Source: Priestia abyssalis (lineage in GTDB: Bacteria; Bacillota; Bacilli; Bacillales; Bacillaceae_H). From it: DNA of 64,000 nucleotides. The notes under the pieces are model-generated. The model searched no databases and was not told where the DNA came from. It was given only the letters and a program-made list of their open reading frames with translations. Numbering within the stretch: position 1 is the first letter of the stretch; each line of letters starts with the position of its first letter. A program made the position numbers and the translations under genes. The stretch covers positions 5,314,326 to 5,378,325 of the forward strand of contig NZ_KV917369.1 in assembly GCF_002019595.1 (NCBI RefSeq), written 5' to 3'. This document shows, in pieces, positions 7,589 to 15,995 of this stretch.

Positions 7589-8743
7589 TTACTTTGCCGA
7601 AGCGGGCATTGGGACTTTAACCATAACAAGTGTCCCACTGCCTATTTTAGAAGTGATGTTCAACTCACCTTCCAATAAATCAACCCGCTCTTTCATACCC
7701 ATTAAGCCAAAAGAATTTTCTTTTTTCTCTGATTGATCAAAACCTTTTCCATTATCGCGAACAGTGACCATTACATGCTGATCCTTCATTTCCATTTTCA
7801 CCTGGATGTCAGAGGCATCCGCATGCTTTAAGGCATTCGCTACCGCCTCTTGTACTAAACGAAAGAGGGCCACTTCTAATTTTGATGGAATTCTCTTTTC
7901 CTGTCCAATGGAAATAAACGTAATCTTTGGGTATCCATTGTTATATTCCTCGATTGTATCTAAATACTTCCGAAGTGTTGGAACTAGGCCTAAATCATCA
8001 AGTGCCATCGGTCTTAAATCATATATGATGCGACGAACTTCATATAGAGCCGAACGAACCATTTTTCGCAAATCCCGTATCTCTTGCAATGCTTCTTCTG
8101 GACTACGTTCACGATAAATGCGCTCAATCAGCTCTGAACGCATCATCACATTCGCGAGCATTTGAGCCGGACCATCATGGATTTCGCGTGATAACCGCTT
8201 ACGCTCTTCTTCTTGCGCCTCAATAATCCGAAATCCGAAATATTCTTTCTGGATGGCATCTTCTACGATTTCACCGACCTGCCTTAAATCGCTCGTCAAA
8301 TAATTTAATACGACAGAGATTTGCCCCACTAAATGATCGGCACGAACCATGGTCTCATTCAGGGCCACTAAACGACGTTCAACCTCATCTCTGCGGCTTC
8401 TAAGCTGTGCTTCCGTTTGGCGGTTCATCATCAGCTTCGTTTGCAATCCATGTGCCTTTTCATAGGCGTCTTTCACTTCAGGCTCTGTATAAATCTTAAA
8501 ATGCCGGCTGACTTCAGACAGGCGCTGCCGAGCGAGGCGGGCATGCATTTCAATCCGCTCTCCCTCTGTAATCGTTTCGATTACCTGTCTTTTCAGCTGC
8601 TCAAGCTCTTGTTTCAATTGTCCGTATTCTTTTCTTGCATCTTCTGCAATGCGGTAAATCTCGCCCTTACTGTCATCGACCGTAAAAATGATTTTATCTA
8701 AAATTTCATCTAAAACTTTGCTTGTTAATTTATTTTTGGACAT
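7589..8743 (-). CDS. degS: Sensor histidine kinase DegS
   Basis: DegS is the soluble kinase and phosphatase that sets the phosphorylation of DegU. The 384-residue protein has no membrane segment. It has an N-terminal sensor region with long coiled coils (about 10-150), a HisKA_3 domain with His189 in SREIHDGPAQML, and an HATPase_c domain with NALKHA (N box) and DNGKGF (G1 box). The start at 8743 follows TAGAGGTG and gives the same length as the B. subtilis protein; an ATG at 8764 is less likely. The gene is divergent from yvyE, and the shared intergenic region holds a tandem WalR-like operator. Confidence 0.95.
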   Translation of the reverse strand: MSKNKLTSKVLDEILDKIIFTVDDSKGEIYRIAEDARKEYGQLKQELEQLKRQVIETITEGERIEMHARLARQRLSEVSRHFKIYTEPEVKDAYEKAHGLQTKLMMNRQTEAQLRSRRDEVERRLVALNETMVRADHLVGQISVVLNYLTSDLRQVGEIVEDAIQKEYFGFRIIEAQEEERKRLSREIHDGPAQMLANVMMRSELIERIYRERSPEEALQEIRDLRKMVRSALYEVRRIIYDLRPMALDDLGLVPTLRKYLDTIEEYNNGYPKITFISIGQEKRIPSKLEVALFRLVQEAVANALKHADASDIQVKMEMKDQHVMVTVRDNGKGFDQSEKKENSFGLMGMKERVDLLEGELNITSKIGSGTLVMVKVPMPASAK

Positions 8744-8999
8744 TGTTTCACCTCTAATAGGCAAACTTCCTGTTGCAGCATATGCAGTTTTGAATATACC
8801 TTCTCTCTATATAATTCGTTCCCCTTCTTTTTTTATGGGGGACAATAGCATAATTTTAGTAATATTTTTTTTAATCACCTAAAAAGAATTATTTGCCGCA
8901 TAAAATAGGACGCTTTATAATGAAGAAAGGTTACAAATTCATTGAAAAAACGACATATTCGCTACTAAGCATATAGTATCAAAGGGATAGCACCAGGAC

Positions 9000-9027
9000 G
9001 TTACACCCACGTTACATTTACATTACA
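9000..9027 (+). promoter_or_regulatory. Tandem WalR-like operator upstream of yvyE
   Basis: Three hexamers, GTTACA, GTTACA and ATTACA (9000, 9011, 9022), are spaced by exactly 5 nt, giving an 11-nt period. Read on the minus strand each is TGTAAY, which matches the WalR half-site TGTWAH. Any two neighbours form a full TGTWAH-N5-TGTWAH box. A -10-like TATTAT lies at 9036-9041, so the sites cover the -35 region of a promoter facing yvyE. Confidence 0.5.
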
Positions 9028-9065
9028 TTTTATTTTATTATGAGTAATCAGGAGGTCTGATATTT

Positions 9066-9698
9066 TTGTTACCTCAATATTATACCGCAAAGGGACAGGG
9101 CGAGCATGAAATCGTCATTCAAAAGTCCCGATTCATCTGTCATGTCAAACGGGTAACGACGGAACAAGAAGCCCAGGAGTTTATTCAGGACATCAAAAAA
9201 CAGCATTGGAATGCCACCCACAATTGTTCTGCCTATTTAGTCGGGGAACGCGATCAATTCCAAAAAGCAAATGATGACGGCGAACCGAGTGGAACAGCCG
9301 GCGTACCTATGCTTGAAGTATTGAAAAAGCGTGGACTGAAAGACACGGTCGTTGTCGTGACCCGTTACTTTGGCGGGATCAAATTGGGAGCAGGCGGTCT
9401 TGTACGAGCATATGGAAAATCGGTCTCTGAAGGGCTTGATGCAGTCGGTGTAGTAAAGCGTACACTCATGCAAGTCATGCATACAACGGTCGATTATACA
9501 TGGCTAGGAAAACTGGAGAATGAATTGCGTTCATCTGTATACAGCCTGAAAGAAATTCACTACCTTGATAAAGTCGAAGTGGAAACATTCGTGGAAGAAA
9601 GCCAAACGGAAGCCTTCACCAGCTGGATGATCGAGCTCACAAACGGCCAATGTGACATCCGAAAAGGCGATGTCACCTATTTAGAGGAAGATATATAA
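9066..9698 (+). CDS. yvyE: YigZ/IMPACT family protein
   Basis: A 210-residue cytoplasmic protein of the UPF0029/IMPACT family (YvyE in Bacillus, YigZ in E. coli). The N-terminal domain shows the family signature from KSRFICH through THNCSAYLVG, DDGEPSGTAG and VVTRYFGGIKLGAGGL; a smaller ferredoxin-like DUF1949 domain ends the protein (about 140-205). The family is linked to translation and ribosome stress but its exact role in bacteria is unsettled. The start is a TTG, chosen because a perfect AGGAGGT lies upstream and no better start is in frame. It is divergent from degS, as in Bacillus. Confidence 0.9.
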   Translation: MLPQYYTAKGQGEHEIVIQKSRFICHVKRVTTEQEAQEFIQDIKKQHWNATHNCSAYLVGERDQFQKANDDGEPSGTAGVPMLEVLKKRGLKDTVVVVTRYFGGIKLGAGGLVRAYGKSVSEGLDAVGVVKRTLMQVMHTTVDYTWLGKLENELRSSVYSLKEIHYLDKVEVETFVEESQTEAFTSWMIELTNGQCDIRKGDVTYLEEDI

Positions 9699-9850
9699 GA
9701 AATGAGGAGGCGACTGTTCAGCCTTGAGAGGCGTTGGAGCTCCTGACCGGGAAACCGTTCTTTGGTTTCATGGGCAGAAGTGAAACGACCGAAAGGCTAG
9801 GAGCCGCAGCTAGACAATATAAGCTTGCGTTCGAAACACAGCCTCATTTG
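9699..9850 (+). repeat. Structured intergenic region with GGAGCTAGACA-type repeat, copy 1
   Basis: The core 9727-9816 runs from GAGAGGCGTTGGAGCTCC to GGAGCCGCAGCTAGACA. It resembles a repeat common between Bacillus genes that starts AAAGCGCAAGCGCC and ends GGAGCTAGACA. Further copies are at 12530 and 21599. An outer stem AAATGAGG (9700) with CCTCATTT (9842) and the inner stems GAAACC/GGTTTC could fold the whole region. No ORF is supported here. Confidence 0.45.
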
Positions 9851-10072
9851 CACAACCCTATCCTTCAAGCATAAGCAGCAAAGTGACAGTTTACGAATAG
9901 TCAAAAAACATGTACAATGAAATTTGGCGTACTTTGTTGAATGTTTTCATTTGACTAATTAGGAAATTTATACACAGATGAGCAGGTGTTGATGTGCATC
10001 TCTTGCACACATACTATTAAAAGAGGCTGTTCAAAAAGATGATTTCATTCTTTCTTAAAAAGGAGAAACCAT

Positions 10073-11152
10073 ATGTCTGATTATAGACGTTATCAAAAGA
10101 AGGTAAATAAGCGAAAAAGAAGACGACGACTGTTTTTCTTATTCATTTTACCGGTTTTAATTATTGGTCTTAGCGCCACTGCCTACGGTTCGTATTTATT
10201 CGCAAAAGCGAAATCAGTTGTCACCGACTCGTTTGAAGAAGTCGGAAACCGCGATACGTCCCCTATGAGGAACGAGAAAATTGATCCGAAAAAAGACAAT
10301 ATTTCGGTCTTATTTATTGGAATTGATGAAAGCGAAATGCGCAAAAAGAATTATTCCGGATATAAGGGAGGCGTTACTCGTACAGATGCTCTCATCTTAG
10401 CAACGCTCAATGAAAAAGATAAATCAGTAAAACTGGTTAGCATTCCCCGTGATTCTTATGTAGAGCTTGCTTGCGGTAATAAAAAGACACGAATCAACGC
10501 CGCTCATGTAGAAGGCGGCACATTATGTACCATTGAAACAGTTGAAAATCTGCTTGATGTACCTGTTGATTATTATGTAAAAGTAAACTTCAATGCCTTC
10601 ATAGAGGTTGTTGACTCACTTGGCGGAATTAAGTTTGATGTTCCTTATGATTTAAAAGAAAAAGACTCTCAAGATCGCCGTAACGCAATCGTCCTTAAAG
10701 AAGGCGTTCAAACATTAAATGGTGAAGAAGCACTGGCCATCGCCAGAACGCGAAAATATGACAGCGATATCGAACGTGGGAAACGCCAGCAGCAGCTGAT
10801 TCAAGCCATTGTAAAAGAAGCAGCTTCCATGGGATCCATCACAAAATACGGCGACATTATTGAAGCCGTTGGCGATAACATGAAAACGAACATGAAGTTC
10901 GGCGAGATGCTGTCGTTTTATGACTATGCAACCCATGGCTCGAATGTTAAAATCGATACACTCTCATTAAAAGGCGAAGATTATCAGCCAGGGAGTGCCT
11001 ACTATTACAAATTGCATGAGGAATCTATTGAAGAAGTGAGTGAACTTTTAAAATCACACCTTAAGATGCCAGGCAGTACACCTTTAGAGGAACTGGAAGC
11101 AAAAATGGAGGAAAGTGAATCTACAACTAAAAAGAACGTGGAAAAAAACTAA
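10073..11152 (+). CDS. tagV: LCP family wall-polymer ligase (TagV-like)
   Basis: LytR-CpsA-Psr proteins transfer undecaprenyl-linked wall polymers, such as teichoic acid or secondary polysaccharide, to peptidoglycan outside the membrane. The 359-residue protein has a basic cytoplasmic tail, one membrane segment (about 22-44) and an LCP domain (about 80-230). Catalytic-site residues are visible in FIGIDE, TRTDALILATL, SIPRDSYVEL and LAIARTRKYDSDIERGKRQQ. The acidic, Glu/Lys-rich tail is probably extracellular. The place between yvyE and tagO is that of yvhJ/tagV in B. subtilis, which is the basis for the symbol. A perfect terminator follows. Confidence 0.85.
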   Translation: MSDYRRYQKKVNKRKRRRRLFFLFILPVLIIGLSATAYGSYLFAKAKSVVTDSFEEVGNRDTSPMRNEKIDPKKDNISVLFIGIDESEMRKKNYSGYKGGVTRTDALILATLNEKDKSVKLVSIPRDSYVELACGNKKTRINAAHVEGGTLCTIETVENLLDVPVDYYVKVNFNAFIEVVDSLGGIKFDVPYDLKEKDSQDRRNAIVLKEGVQTLNGEEALAIARTRKYDSDIERGKRQQQLIQAIVKEAASMGSITKYGDIIEAVGDNMKTNMKFGEMLSFYDYATHGSNVKIDTLSLKGEDYQPGSAYYYKLHEESIEEVSELLKSHLKMPGSTPLEELEAKMEESESTTKKNVEKN

Positions 11153-11193
11153 AAACATCGTTCTCCCTTTTTAAGGGAGAACGATGTTTTTAG
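11149..11193 (+). terminator. Terminator of LCP gene
   Basis: CTAAAAACATCGTTCTCCC and its exact complement form a 19-bp stem over a short T/A loop. It starts at the stop codon and ends in TTTTTAGTTTT. Confidence 0.9.
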
Positions 11194-11491
11194 TTTTAGG
11201 AGAGCGAGTTATTTCTTAGATAAAAAAACTGAGTAAGAGAAAACTACATAGCATTTATATAGTATTGTTTAACCCATGCGTTTATTTTAACCCCATACCT
11301 TATAACATACTTTATTATATACTATCAATCAAACGTAATTTTTATTGATTACTAAAATAAAAATCCTATTCATAAAATAGTATAAAATAACCATTTTTAC
11401 TATAAAAATAAATATATGGTTGAAAATAACATTTTTTTCTTTAAAATGTAATTGTTATAGAAAATACATCAAGTAGGGAGAATTAGTAGAA
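11194..11491. other. AT-rich gene-free stretch
   Basis: This stretch is very AT-rich and holds no supported ORF. TTGAAA near 11421 followed 17 nt later by AAAATG could be a weak promoter for the secreted protein at 11492. Confidence 0.3.
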
Positions 11492-11932
11492 ATGTTTAAA
11501 AAAGCAAAGAAACTAGCAATTACATCATCACTTATTTCCGGTTTAGTAATAGCAACATCAATCGGAACAGCAGAGGCTGCGACAGGCTCTTGGACAAGTG
11601 TACCAAGCTCAGGAACAGGTTGCCAAGTCCAAGTATGGACCGATGCTACATCATATGGTTCAGGGGCTAGCACAGTTGATGCTTATGCAAAAACGAATGG
11701 TAAGTGTAATAGAACTTTTTACTATAAAATGAGTATGCGTACTGGAGGAGGAGACTATGCTTCCTCGCAAACTTTTACTGGCAGTTTCTCTTCACAATCA
11801 CCTACAAAATCTTTTGATATAAGTAAAATAAATACATCAGAAGGAAACTTTGTAGAAGTACAATTGTATTCGGATTCAGCTCGTACAAAATACCTTACTG
11901 CAGTAGACTCAGACGATCTTTCAATAAATTAA
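11492..11932 (+). CDS. Small secreted protein of unknown function
   Basis: I do not recognise this 146-residue protein. It starts with a classical Sec signal peptide: MFKKAKK, then a hydrophobic core, then the cleavage site AEA|A near residue 30. The mature part (about 116 residues) is rich in Ser, Thr, Gly and Tyr. Its only two cysteines, in GTGCQVQVW and NGKCNRTF, could form a disulphide. It looks like a beta-sandwich, with strands such as RTFYYKMSMR and NFVEVQLYSDS. A GGGAG site lies 11 nt before the ATG and a strong terminator follows, so it is monocistronic. Its AT-rich flanks and lack of operon partners suggest an accessory gene, perhaps an extracellular antagonist or adhesin; that is a guess. 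Confidence 0.75.
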   Translation: MFKKAKKLAITSSLISGLVIATSIGTAEAATGSWTSVPSSGTGCQVQVWTDATSYGSGASTVDAYAKTNGKCNRTFYYKMSMRTGGGDYASSQTFTGSFSSQSPTKSFDISKINTSEGNFVEVQLYSDSARTKYLTAVDSDDLSIN

Positions 11933-11967
11933 AAATTAACAGATAATACATACTCAAAGTGTATAAA

Positions 11968-12014
11968 AAGAAATCTTACAGAAATGCAGGAGGATATATC
12001 TGTAAGATTTCTTT
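11968..12014 (+). terminator. Terminator of the small secreted protein gene
   Basis: AAAGAAATCTTACAGA pairs perfectly with TCTGTAAGATTTCTTT and is followed by CTTAG. Confidence 0.8.
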
Positions 12015-12169
12015 CTTAGTATTAACTTCTGTTAATACTAGACTGCTTGCTAAGCTCTGAGAATTTTAAAGTATAATAGACATAAAAATTAGTCTGCTTT
12101 TAATTCGATTAGAAGTAGACTTTTTATGTTATCAAAAGATTAATAGTGCTGACTTGGACGAATTTTGGG

Positions 12170-12391
12170 TCATACTCTAATTTTAATTTGTGAGACACAC
12201 CCCATGATTACCCTATGTCTAAAGTATAGTCTTTTTCCTAGTAGGCGTTCACATAATTGAGATGTTTGGGAATCATGTCGTTCATCTATAGATCGTTCGA
12301 TAGCGTTATACGTTTGTTTATCTTTTGCTGTTTTGATGGATTCAATTATTATTTGAATTTTGCGATAACAAGAATCAGTCTGAAGACGGAC
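12170..12391 (-). pseudogene. Possible gene remnant without start codon
   Basis: On the minus strand 73 codons are open between two stops, with no plausible start or ribosome binding site. The translation is helical and charged in the middle (IKTAKDKQTYNAIERSIDE), unlike random sequence. It may be the decayed end of a small gene. The rest of 12015-12445 shows nothing I can support. Confidence 0.25.
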
Positions 12392-12445
12392 TTAATCATC
12401 CTTATTATCGCTCTCCTAACAAAATAATACACTTTTTAATCAAAT

Positions 12446-12494
12446 AAAGCGGCACAGAAAATCCCTAGTGTGACCGGATTCTCTATGCCGCTTT
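12446..12494 (-). terminator. Hairpin downstream of tagO
   Basis: AAAGCGGCA and TGCCGCTTT, extended by GAGAATCC/GGATTTTC, form a stem about 160 nt past the tagO stop. T-runs occur on both sides. Confidence 0.6.
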
Positions 12495-12529
12495 AATTTA
12501 ATGAGATATCAGAATTTATACTTTTAATC

Positions 12530-12652
12530 ATGTCCAGCTTCAGTACCCAAACCCTCGAGTCCCTTCAGCGTTCATTTTAAAGGTGAAAAGCACCTTTGCT
12601 ATAGAAAGCTTCCAGCACTCGTCAGGGCTAAACAGGCACTTACGCTTTTCTT
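12530..12652 (-). repeat. GGAGCTAGACA-type intergenic repeat, copy 2
   Basis: On the minus strand the element begins AAAAGCGTAAGTGCCTGTTT and ends ACTGAAGCTGGACATGA. It fills the space between the tagO stop and the terminator. The ends match the copy at 21599, while the middle differs. Confidence 0.5.
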
Positions 12653-12655
12653 ACT

Positions 12656-13717
12656 TTACTGTTTTACGCGGCTGTATCGAACGCCGCTCACAAAATTTAA
12701 TATCGGTCGGTAGTTTTTATCGACTAAGCCAATTTTTTCGACGATGATTTCAATGGCTACAAGCAAGATGCCCAATACAAGAAGAGATGCCCACATTCCT
12801 TGTACTTTCGAGAAAATGACCGCCGCTAGTCCAAAAATGGCGCTCATCGCATAAATGATCAATACCGTTTGGCGATGGCTGTATCCCAAGCGCAGCAAGC
12901 AGTGATGCAAGTGCGACTTATCAGGAGCCGATAAAGGCTTATTTTGAACAATTCGGCGAATAATCGCAAAGAATGTATCTGAAATCGGAACACCTAAAAT
13001 GATAACCGGAACAATAAAAGAAATAACAGTAACGTTCTTAAATCCTAAAAGAGATAAGACGGAAATGATATATCCTAAAAATAACGCTCCCGTATCTCCC
13101 ATGAAAATTTTCGCCGGATGGAAGTTATAAAACAGAAAACCAAGTATGCTTCCCAGCATAATGAATCCCATTGTTGTAACAAAAGCGTTCCCCATCATAA
13201 TCGCCATTCCTGAAATGGTAATTAACACAATGGAAGATACCCCGGCTGCCAAGCCGTCCAAACCGTCAATCAAGTTAATCGCGTTCGTAATCCCAACAAT
13301 CCAAAGAATCGTTAATGGAATGCTAAAGAATCCAAATTCTAATGTCCCGCCAAACGGCAAGTTAATGAATGAAATTTGAACACCGCCATACACGACGACA
13401 ATCCCTGCAGCGAGAAGCTGCCCTGCAAGCTTTATTTTCGGCGATAGCTCCATCATATCATCGAAAACACCCGTAATGATAATGATGAAACTTCCGATTA
13501 AAAGCGGAAAAGCATACATACTTGTTGGCTGCATAATAAAATACCCAACAAGAAAGCTAATGAAAATCGCCAAACCCCCGAGACGCGGCATAATGCGCTG
13601 GTGAACTTTACGTTGATTTGGTTTATCTGTAGCACCTATTTTAAAGGCCAATTTTTTGACCAAAGGAGTGACTAAAATAGATGTAATAAAACAAATAAAC
13701 AAGGTCAAATATAACAT
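12656..13717 (-). CDS. tagO: Undecaprenyl-phosphate N-acetylglucosaminyl 1-phosphate transferase
   Basis: TagO transfers GlcNAc-1-phosphate from UDP-GlcNAc to undecaprenyl phosphate, the first step of teichoic acid and many secondary wall polymers. The 353-residue protein has about ten membrane segments. The family's acidic motifs are all present: GVFDDMMELSPKIK, NAINLIDGLDGLAAG and KIFMGDTGALFLG, plus the histidine motif HLHHCLLRLGYSHRQ that binds the nucleotide sugar. The start at 13717 is taken because GGAGGG precedes it by 5 nt; a longer frame to 13747 has no such site. It lies near an LCP ligase gene and not far from the csaB operon, so its lipid-linked product could serve both teichoic acid and the SLH-binding polymer. 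Confidence 0.95.
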   Translation of the reverse strand: MLYLTLFICFITSILVTPLVKKLAFKIGATDKPNQRKVHQRIMPRLGGLAIFISFLVGYFIMQPTSMYAFPLLIGSFIIIITGVFDDMMELSPKIKLAGQLLAAGIVVVYGGVQISFINLPFGGTLEFGFFSIPLTILWIVGITNAINLIDGLDGLAAGVSSIVLITISGMAIMMGNAFVTTMGFIMLGSILGFLFYNFHPAKIFMGDTGALFLGYIISVLSLLGFKNVTVISFIVPVIILGVPISDTFFAIIRRIVQNKPLSAPDKSHLHHCLLRLGYSHRQTVLIIYAMSAIFGLAAVIFSKVQGMWASLLVLGILLVAIEIIVEKIGLVDKNYRPILNFVSGVRYSRVKQ

Positions 13718-14115
13718 ATAGACCCTCCTTAAGTTTATCTTAACCAAAACGATTGCTTACACATACGTGTCTTTTACAATGGATACAACTTACATCTTTA
13801 TCGCACGATTCGAAATATACGGTTCGGCAGCTTGATTCAACCTATTGCCGCAAATGAATCATTTTCTTTCTACAGCAGCCGTATATTTGTTTGAATTTTC
13901 AAAAGAGTTGGAAATCTTGTCAATTCTAGTCGACTCACAACTTGGATTATAACACAATGAATCTATGACTTAAATAGAAATTTATACTCAACCTATCTCT
14001 CCTTTCAGTTATTATCTATATACTCTACTTAATAGCTCGACACGTTTTTATTCTATCCGAAGGTTCTCAATCAGCCATCCAGGCAACTTGAATCGCCCCT
14101 CAAAGATTCACCTAT
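13718..14115. other. Gene-free stretch upstream of tagO
   Basis: No ORF is supported. The stretch must contain the tagO promoter, but I see no clear -35/-10 pair. Confidence 0.3.
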
Positions 14116-14153
14116 GCGGATGGCGCCACCCCCGCAAGGGGGGTGGCATCCGC
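14116..14153. repeat. GC-rich hairpin
   Basis: GCGGATGGCGCCACCCC pairs with GGGGTGGCATCCGC around CGCAAG. It is unusually GC-rich for the region and sits directly beside the repeat at 14150. Confidence 0.5.
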
Positions 14154-14210
14154 TTAGGTCTAGAAAGTTTGACATGGCCGTTCTTTGGCCATGTCAAACT
14201 TTCTAAATCA
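14150..14210. repeat. TAGAAA-CATGGCC hairpin repeat, copy 1
   Basis: TAGAAAGTTTGACATGGCC is followed by the loop GTTCTTT and its perfect complement. A diverged copy, with the same CTTAGGT lead-in and the same CATGGCCGTTCTTTG core, lies at 41465-41525. Confidence 0.6.
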
Positions 14211-14283
14211 ATCTATACATTTTCTTCTTTATCTACAATTTTCCTTCTTTTCTTCAAATATTAGTCAAAATTCCTCCTGATTT

Positions 14284-14292
14284 TGCTATAAT
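14284..14292 (+). promoter_or_regulatory. Extended -10 promoter
   Basis: TGCTATAAT matches the extended -10 TGnTATAAT. It lies about 50 nt before the ATG at 14344, which has a perfect CAGGAGG site. The -35 is weak. Confidence 0.5.
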
Positions 14293-14343
14293 GCTAGATA
14301 GATAGCTTAATAACATGATTTAGATCGAATTCAGGAGGTTCTC

Positions 14344-14574
14344 ATGTTACGTTTGAAACGAAAAATAGCCATAATTGTTTGTGCTTCCACGTTATGTATA
14401 ACCGGATTGGCAGCAACTAAAACCTCGGCGAACGGAGAGTCTGTTTTGGCGAGCGTTGAATGGGTCATGAGCAAAATCAACCCATTGCAAAAGAAAGTAG
14501 ATAGTTTAGAAACGAAAGTAAAAGATCTTGAATCCCAAGTAGAAAAGCTCAAACAAGAGCTGGAAAATAAATAG
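14344..14574 (+). CDS. Small exported coiled-coil protein
   Basis: A 76-residue protein with an N-terminal signal sequence or anchor (residues about 5-30, possible cleavage after TSANG). The C-terminal 45 residues form a heptad-patterned coiled coil (LQKKVDSLETKVKDLESQVE). The segment ASVEW just before the coil has a close match, ASVDW, before the coiled coil of the SLH lipoprotein encoded on the facing strand at 15996-16769. The two may pair, which is inference. The gene is 8 nt upstream of the SpoIID gene, so both are co-transcribed. I do not recognise a named family. Confidence 0.75.
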   Translation: MLRLKRKIAIIVCASTLCITGLAATKTSANGESVLASVEWVMSKINPLQKKVDSLETKVKDLESQVEKLKQELENK

Positions 14575-14582
14575 GTGATCCC

Positions 14583-15956
14583 ATGAAAAAATGGATGCCT
14601 TTTCTATTGATGCTCACATGTATGATCCTATTCCCATCTGCTTCTTTTGCGGCAAGCAGCGGCTTGCCTTTCTCGTATAAGACGGAAGTGAAAGTACGTT
14701 TGTTGCAAAAGCCTGCATTTTCTGCCACTCTTACAGGCACCTACTCGGTAATGGATTTGAATGGAAATGCAATCATTCCGTTAAACGGACAAACCGCCCT
14801 TTCCTTTCAACAGCAAAACGGCCAAATTACATTGACGTCCGGAACAGAGGTTTTCACTTCTCCGGCGGGATTCGCAGTATATGAAACAACGGTCAGTGAC
14901 CAAAATGCATTCAAATTGACAGGGATGGAAACAGCGTCCGGTTCAACGGACGGAACGATGACATTTCGCGGTTCGTTTACCGTTAAACCAGGGAAAGACC
15001 GCCCTCTCGTCCTGAATGTGCTTGATATGGAAAACTATTTGAAGGGTGTCGTTCCTAGTGAAATGCCTGCTTCATGGCATACAGAAGCGGTGAAAGCTCA
15101 GGCTGTTGCAGCAAGAGGATACGCGTATACTGATCTTGAAAAAAGCAACGTATTGGAAATGACCACCATTCACCAAGTGTATCTAGGAAAGACAAAAGAA
15201 CATGCAAACTCGAACAAAGCTGTCATGGACACAGCCGGTGTCTATGTAACCTATAACGGAAAACCCGTTAAAACATATTTTTATTCCAGCTCTGGCGGGA
15301 AAACCGAACATGCAGAAGACGTATGGGGTAACGCCGTTCCTTACATCCATTCTGTCCAAGATAACTTTGACCGCCATCCGGGTAACACTCATTACGGATG
15401 GGAGAAATCCGTTCCAACGAGTACCATTGCCCAAAAACTGCAGCTGCCAAGCACTCAAATGCTTTTAGGGCTGCAGGTCGCGACCCGTACAGAGGGCGGC
15501 AATGCCAAGCAGGTGACAGCTACCATTTATGACAAGTCATCGAAGCAAACGTCAACCAAGGAGTTATTGGGAACATCAGCTAAATATCCAGATGCATATC
15601 GCAGCTTGTTTGGAGGGCTAAAAAGCAGTAAATTTTCCGTTTCTTCCAATTCATCCTCTTCTATCATGAACGGAAGCGGAGCAACCGAGAAAACAGGTCA
15701 TTTAATCGGCTACAAAATCCAAAAAGCCGATGGAACAACCGAGTACATTGAAGACATAAACATTCAAGTTCGTACAAAAGAAGGCAGCAGCCTATTACCG
15801 ACTTATCCGACGAATTTCTCCTTTAAAGGGGACGGCTATGGCCACCGCACAGGTTTAAGCCAATGGGGCGCACGGGGCATGGCTGAAGCCGGTCATTCAT
15901 ATGATGCCATCTTAAAGCATTACTATACGGGCATTGAAGTTAAAAAATTGTATTAA
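14583..15956 (+). CDS. SpoIID/LytB domain secreted protein
   Basis: SpoIID-type proteins are lytic transglycosylases acting on peptidoglycan, or relatives that bind it. The 457-residue protein begins with a signal peptide (MKKWMPFLLMLTCMILF, cleavage near SFA|AS). The SpoIID domain is recognisable from VLDMENYLKGVVPSEMPASW (with the conserved Glu), AVKAQAVAARGYAY and SSSGGKTEHAEDVWG to the C-terminal GYGHRTGLSQWGARGMA. The length and lack of spore context suggest a vegetative wall-remodelling protein. It is the second gene after the small coiled-coil protein, and a bidirectional terminator separates it from the facing csaB operon. Confidence 0.9.
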   Translation: MKKWMPFLLMLTCMILFPSASFAASSGLPFSYKTEVKVRLLQKPAFSATLTGTYSVMDLNGNAIIPLNGQTALSFQQQNGQITLTSGTEVFTSPAGFAVYETTVSDQNAFKLTGMETASGSTDGTMTFRGSFTVKPGKDRPLVLNVLDMENYLKGVVPSEMPASWHTEAVKAQAVAARGYAYTDLEKSNVLEMTTIHQVYLGKTKEHANSNKAVMDTAGVYVTYNGKPVKTYFYSSSGGKTEHAEDVWGNAVPYIHSVQDNFDRHPGNTHYGWEKSVPTSTIAQKLQLPSTQMLLGLQVATRTEGGNAKQVTATIYDKSSKQTSTKELLGTSAKYPDAYRSLFGGLKSSKFSVSSNSSSSIMNGSGATEKTGHLIGYKIQKADGTTEYIEDINIQVRTKEGSSLLPTYPTNFSFKGDGYGHRTGLSQWGARGMAEAGHSYDAILKHYYTGIEVKKLY

Positions 15957-15990
15957 AAAAGTGATGGGCCATCAGGCCCATCACTTTTTT
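15955..15990. terminator. Bidirectional terminator
   Basis: AAAAAAGTGATGGGCC and its exact complement flank ATCA, with T-runs on both strands. It serves the SpoIID gene and the csaB operon, which converge here. Confidence 0.9.
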
Positions 15991-15995
15991 GCTTC

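Noticed and set aside
9699-9850. Structured RNA or riboswitch before the LCP gene
   Set aside because: Its core matches a dispersed Bacillus-type intergenic repeat, and no known riboswitch motif is visible.
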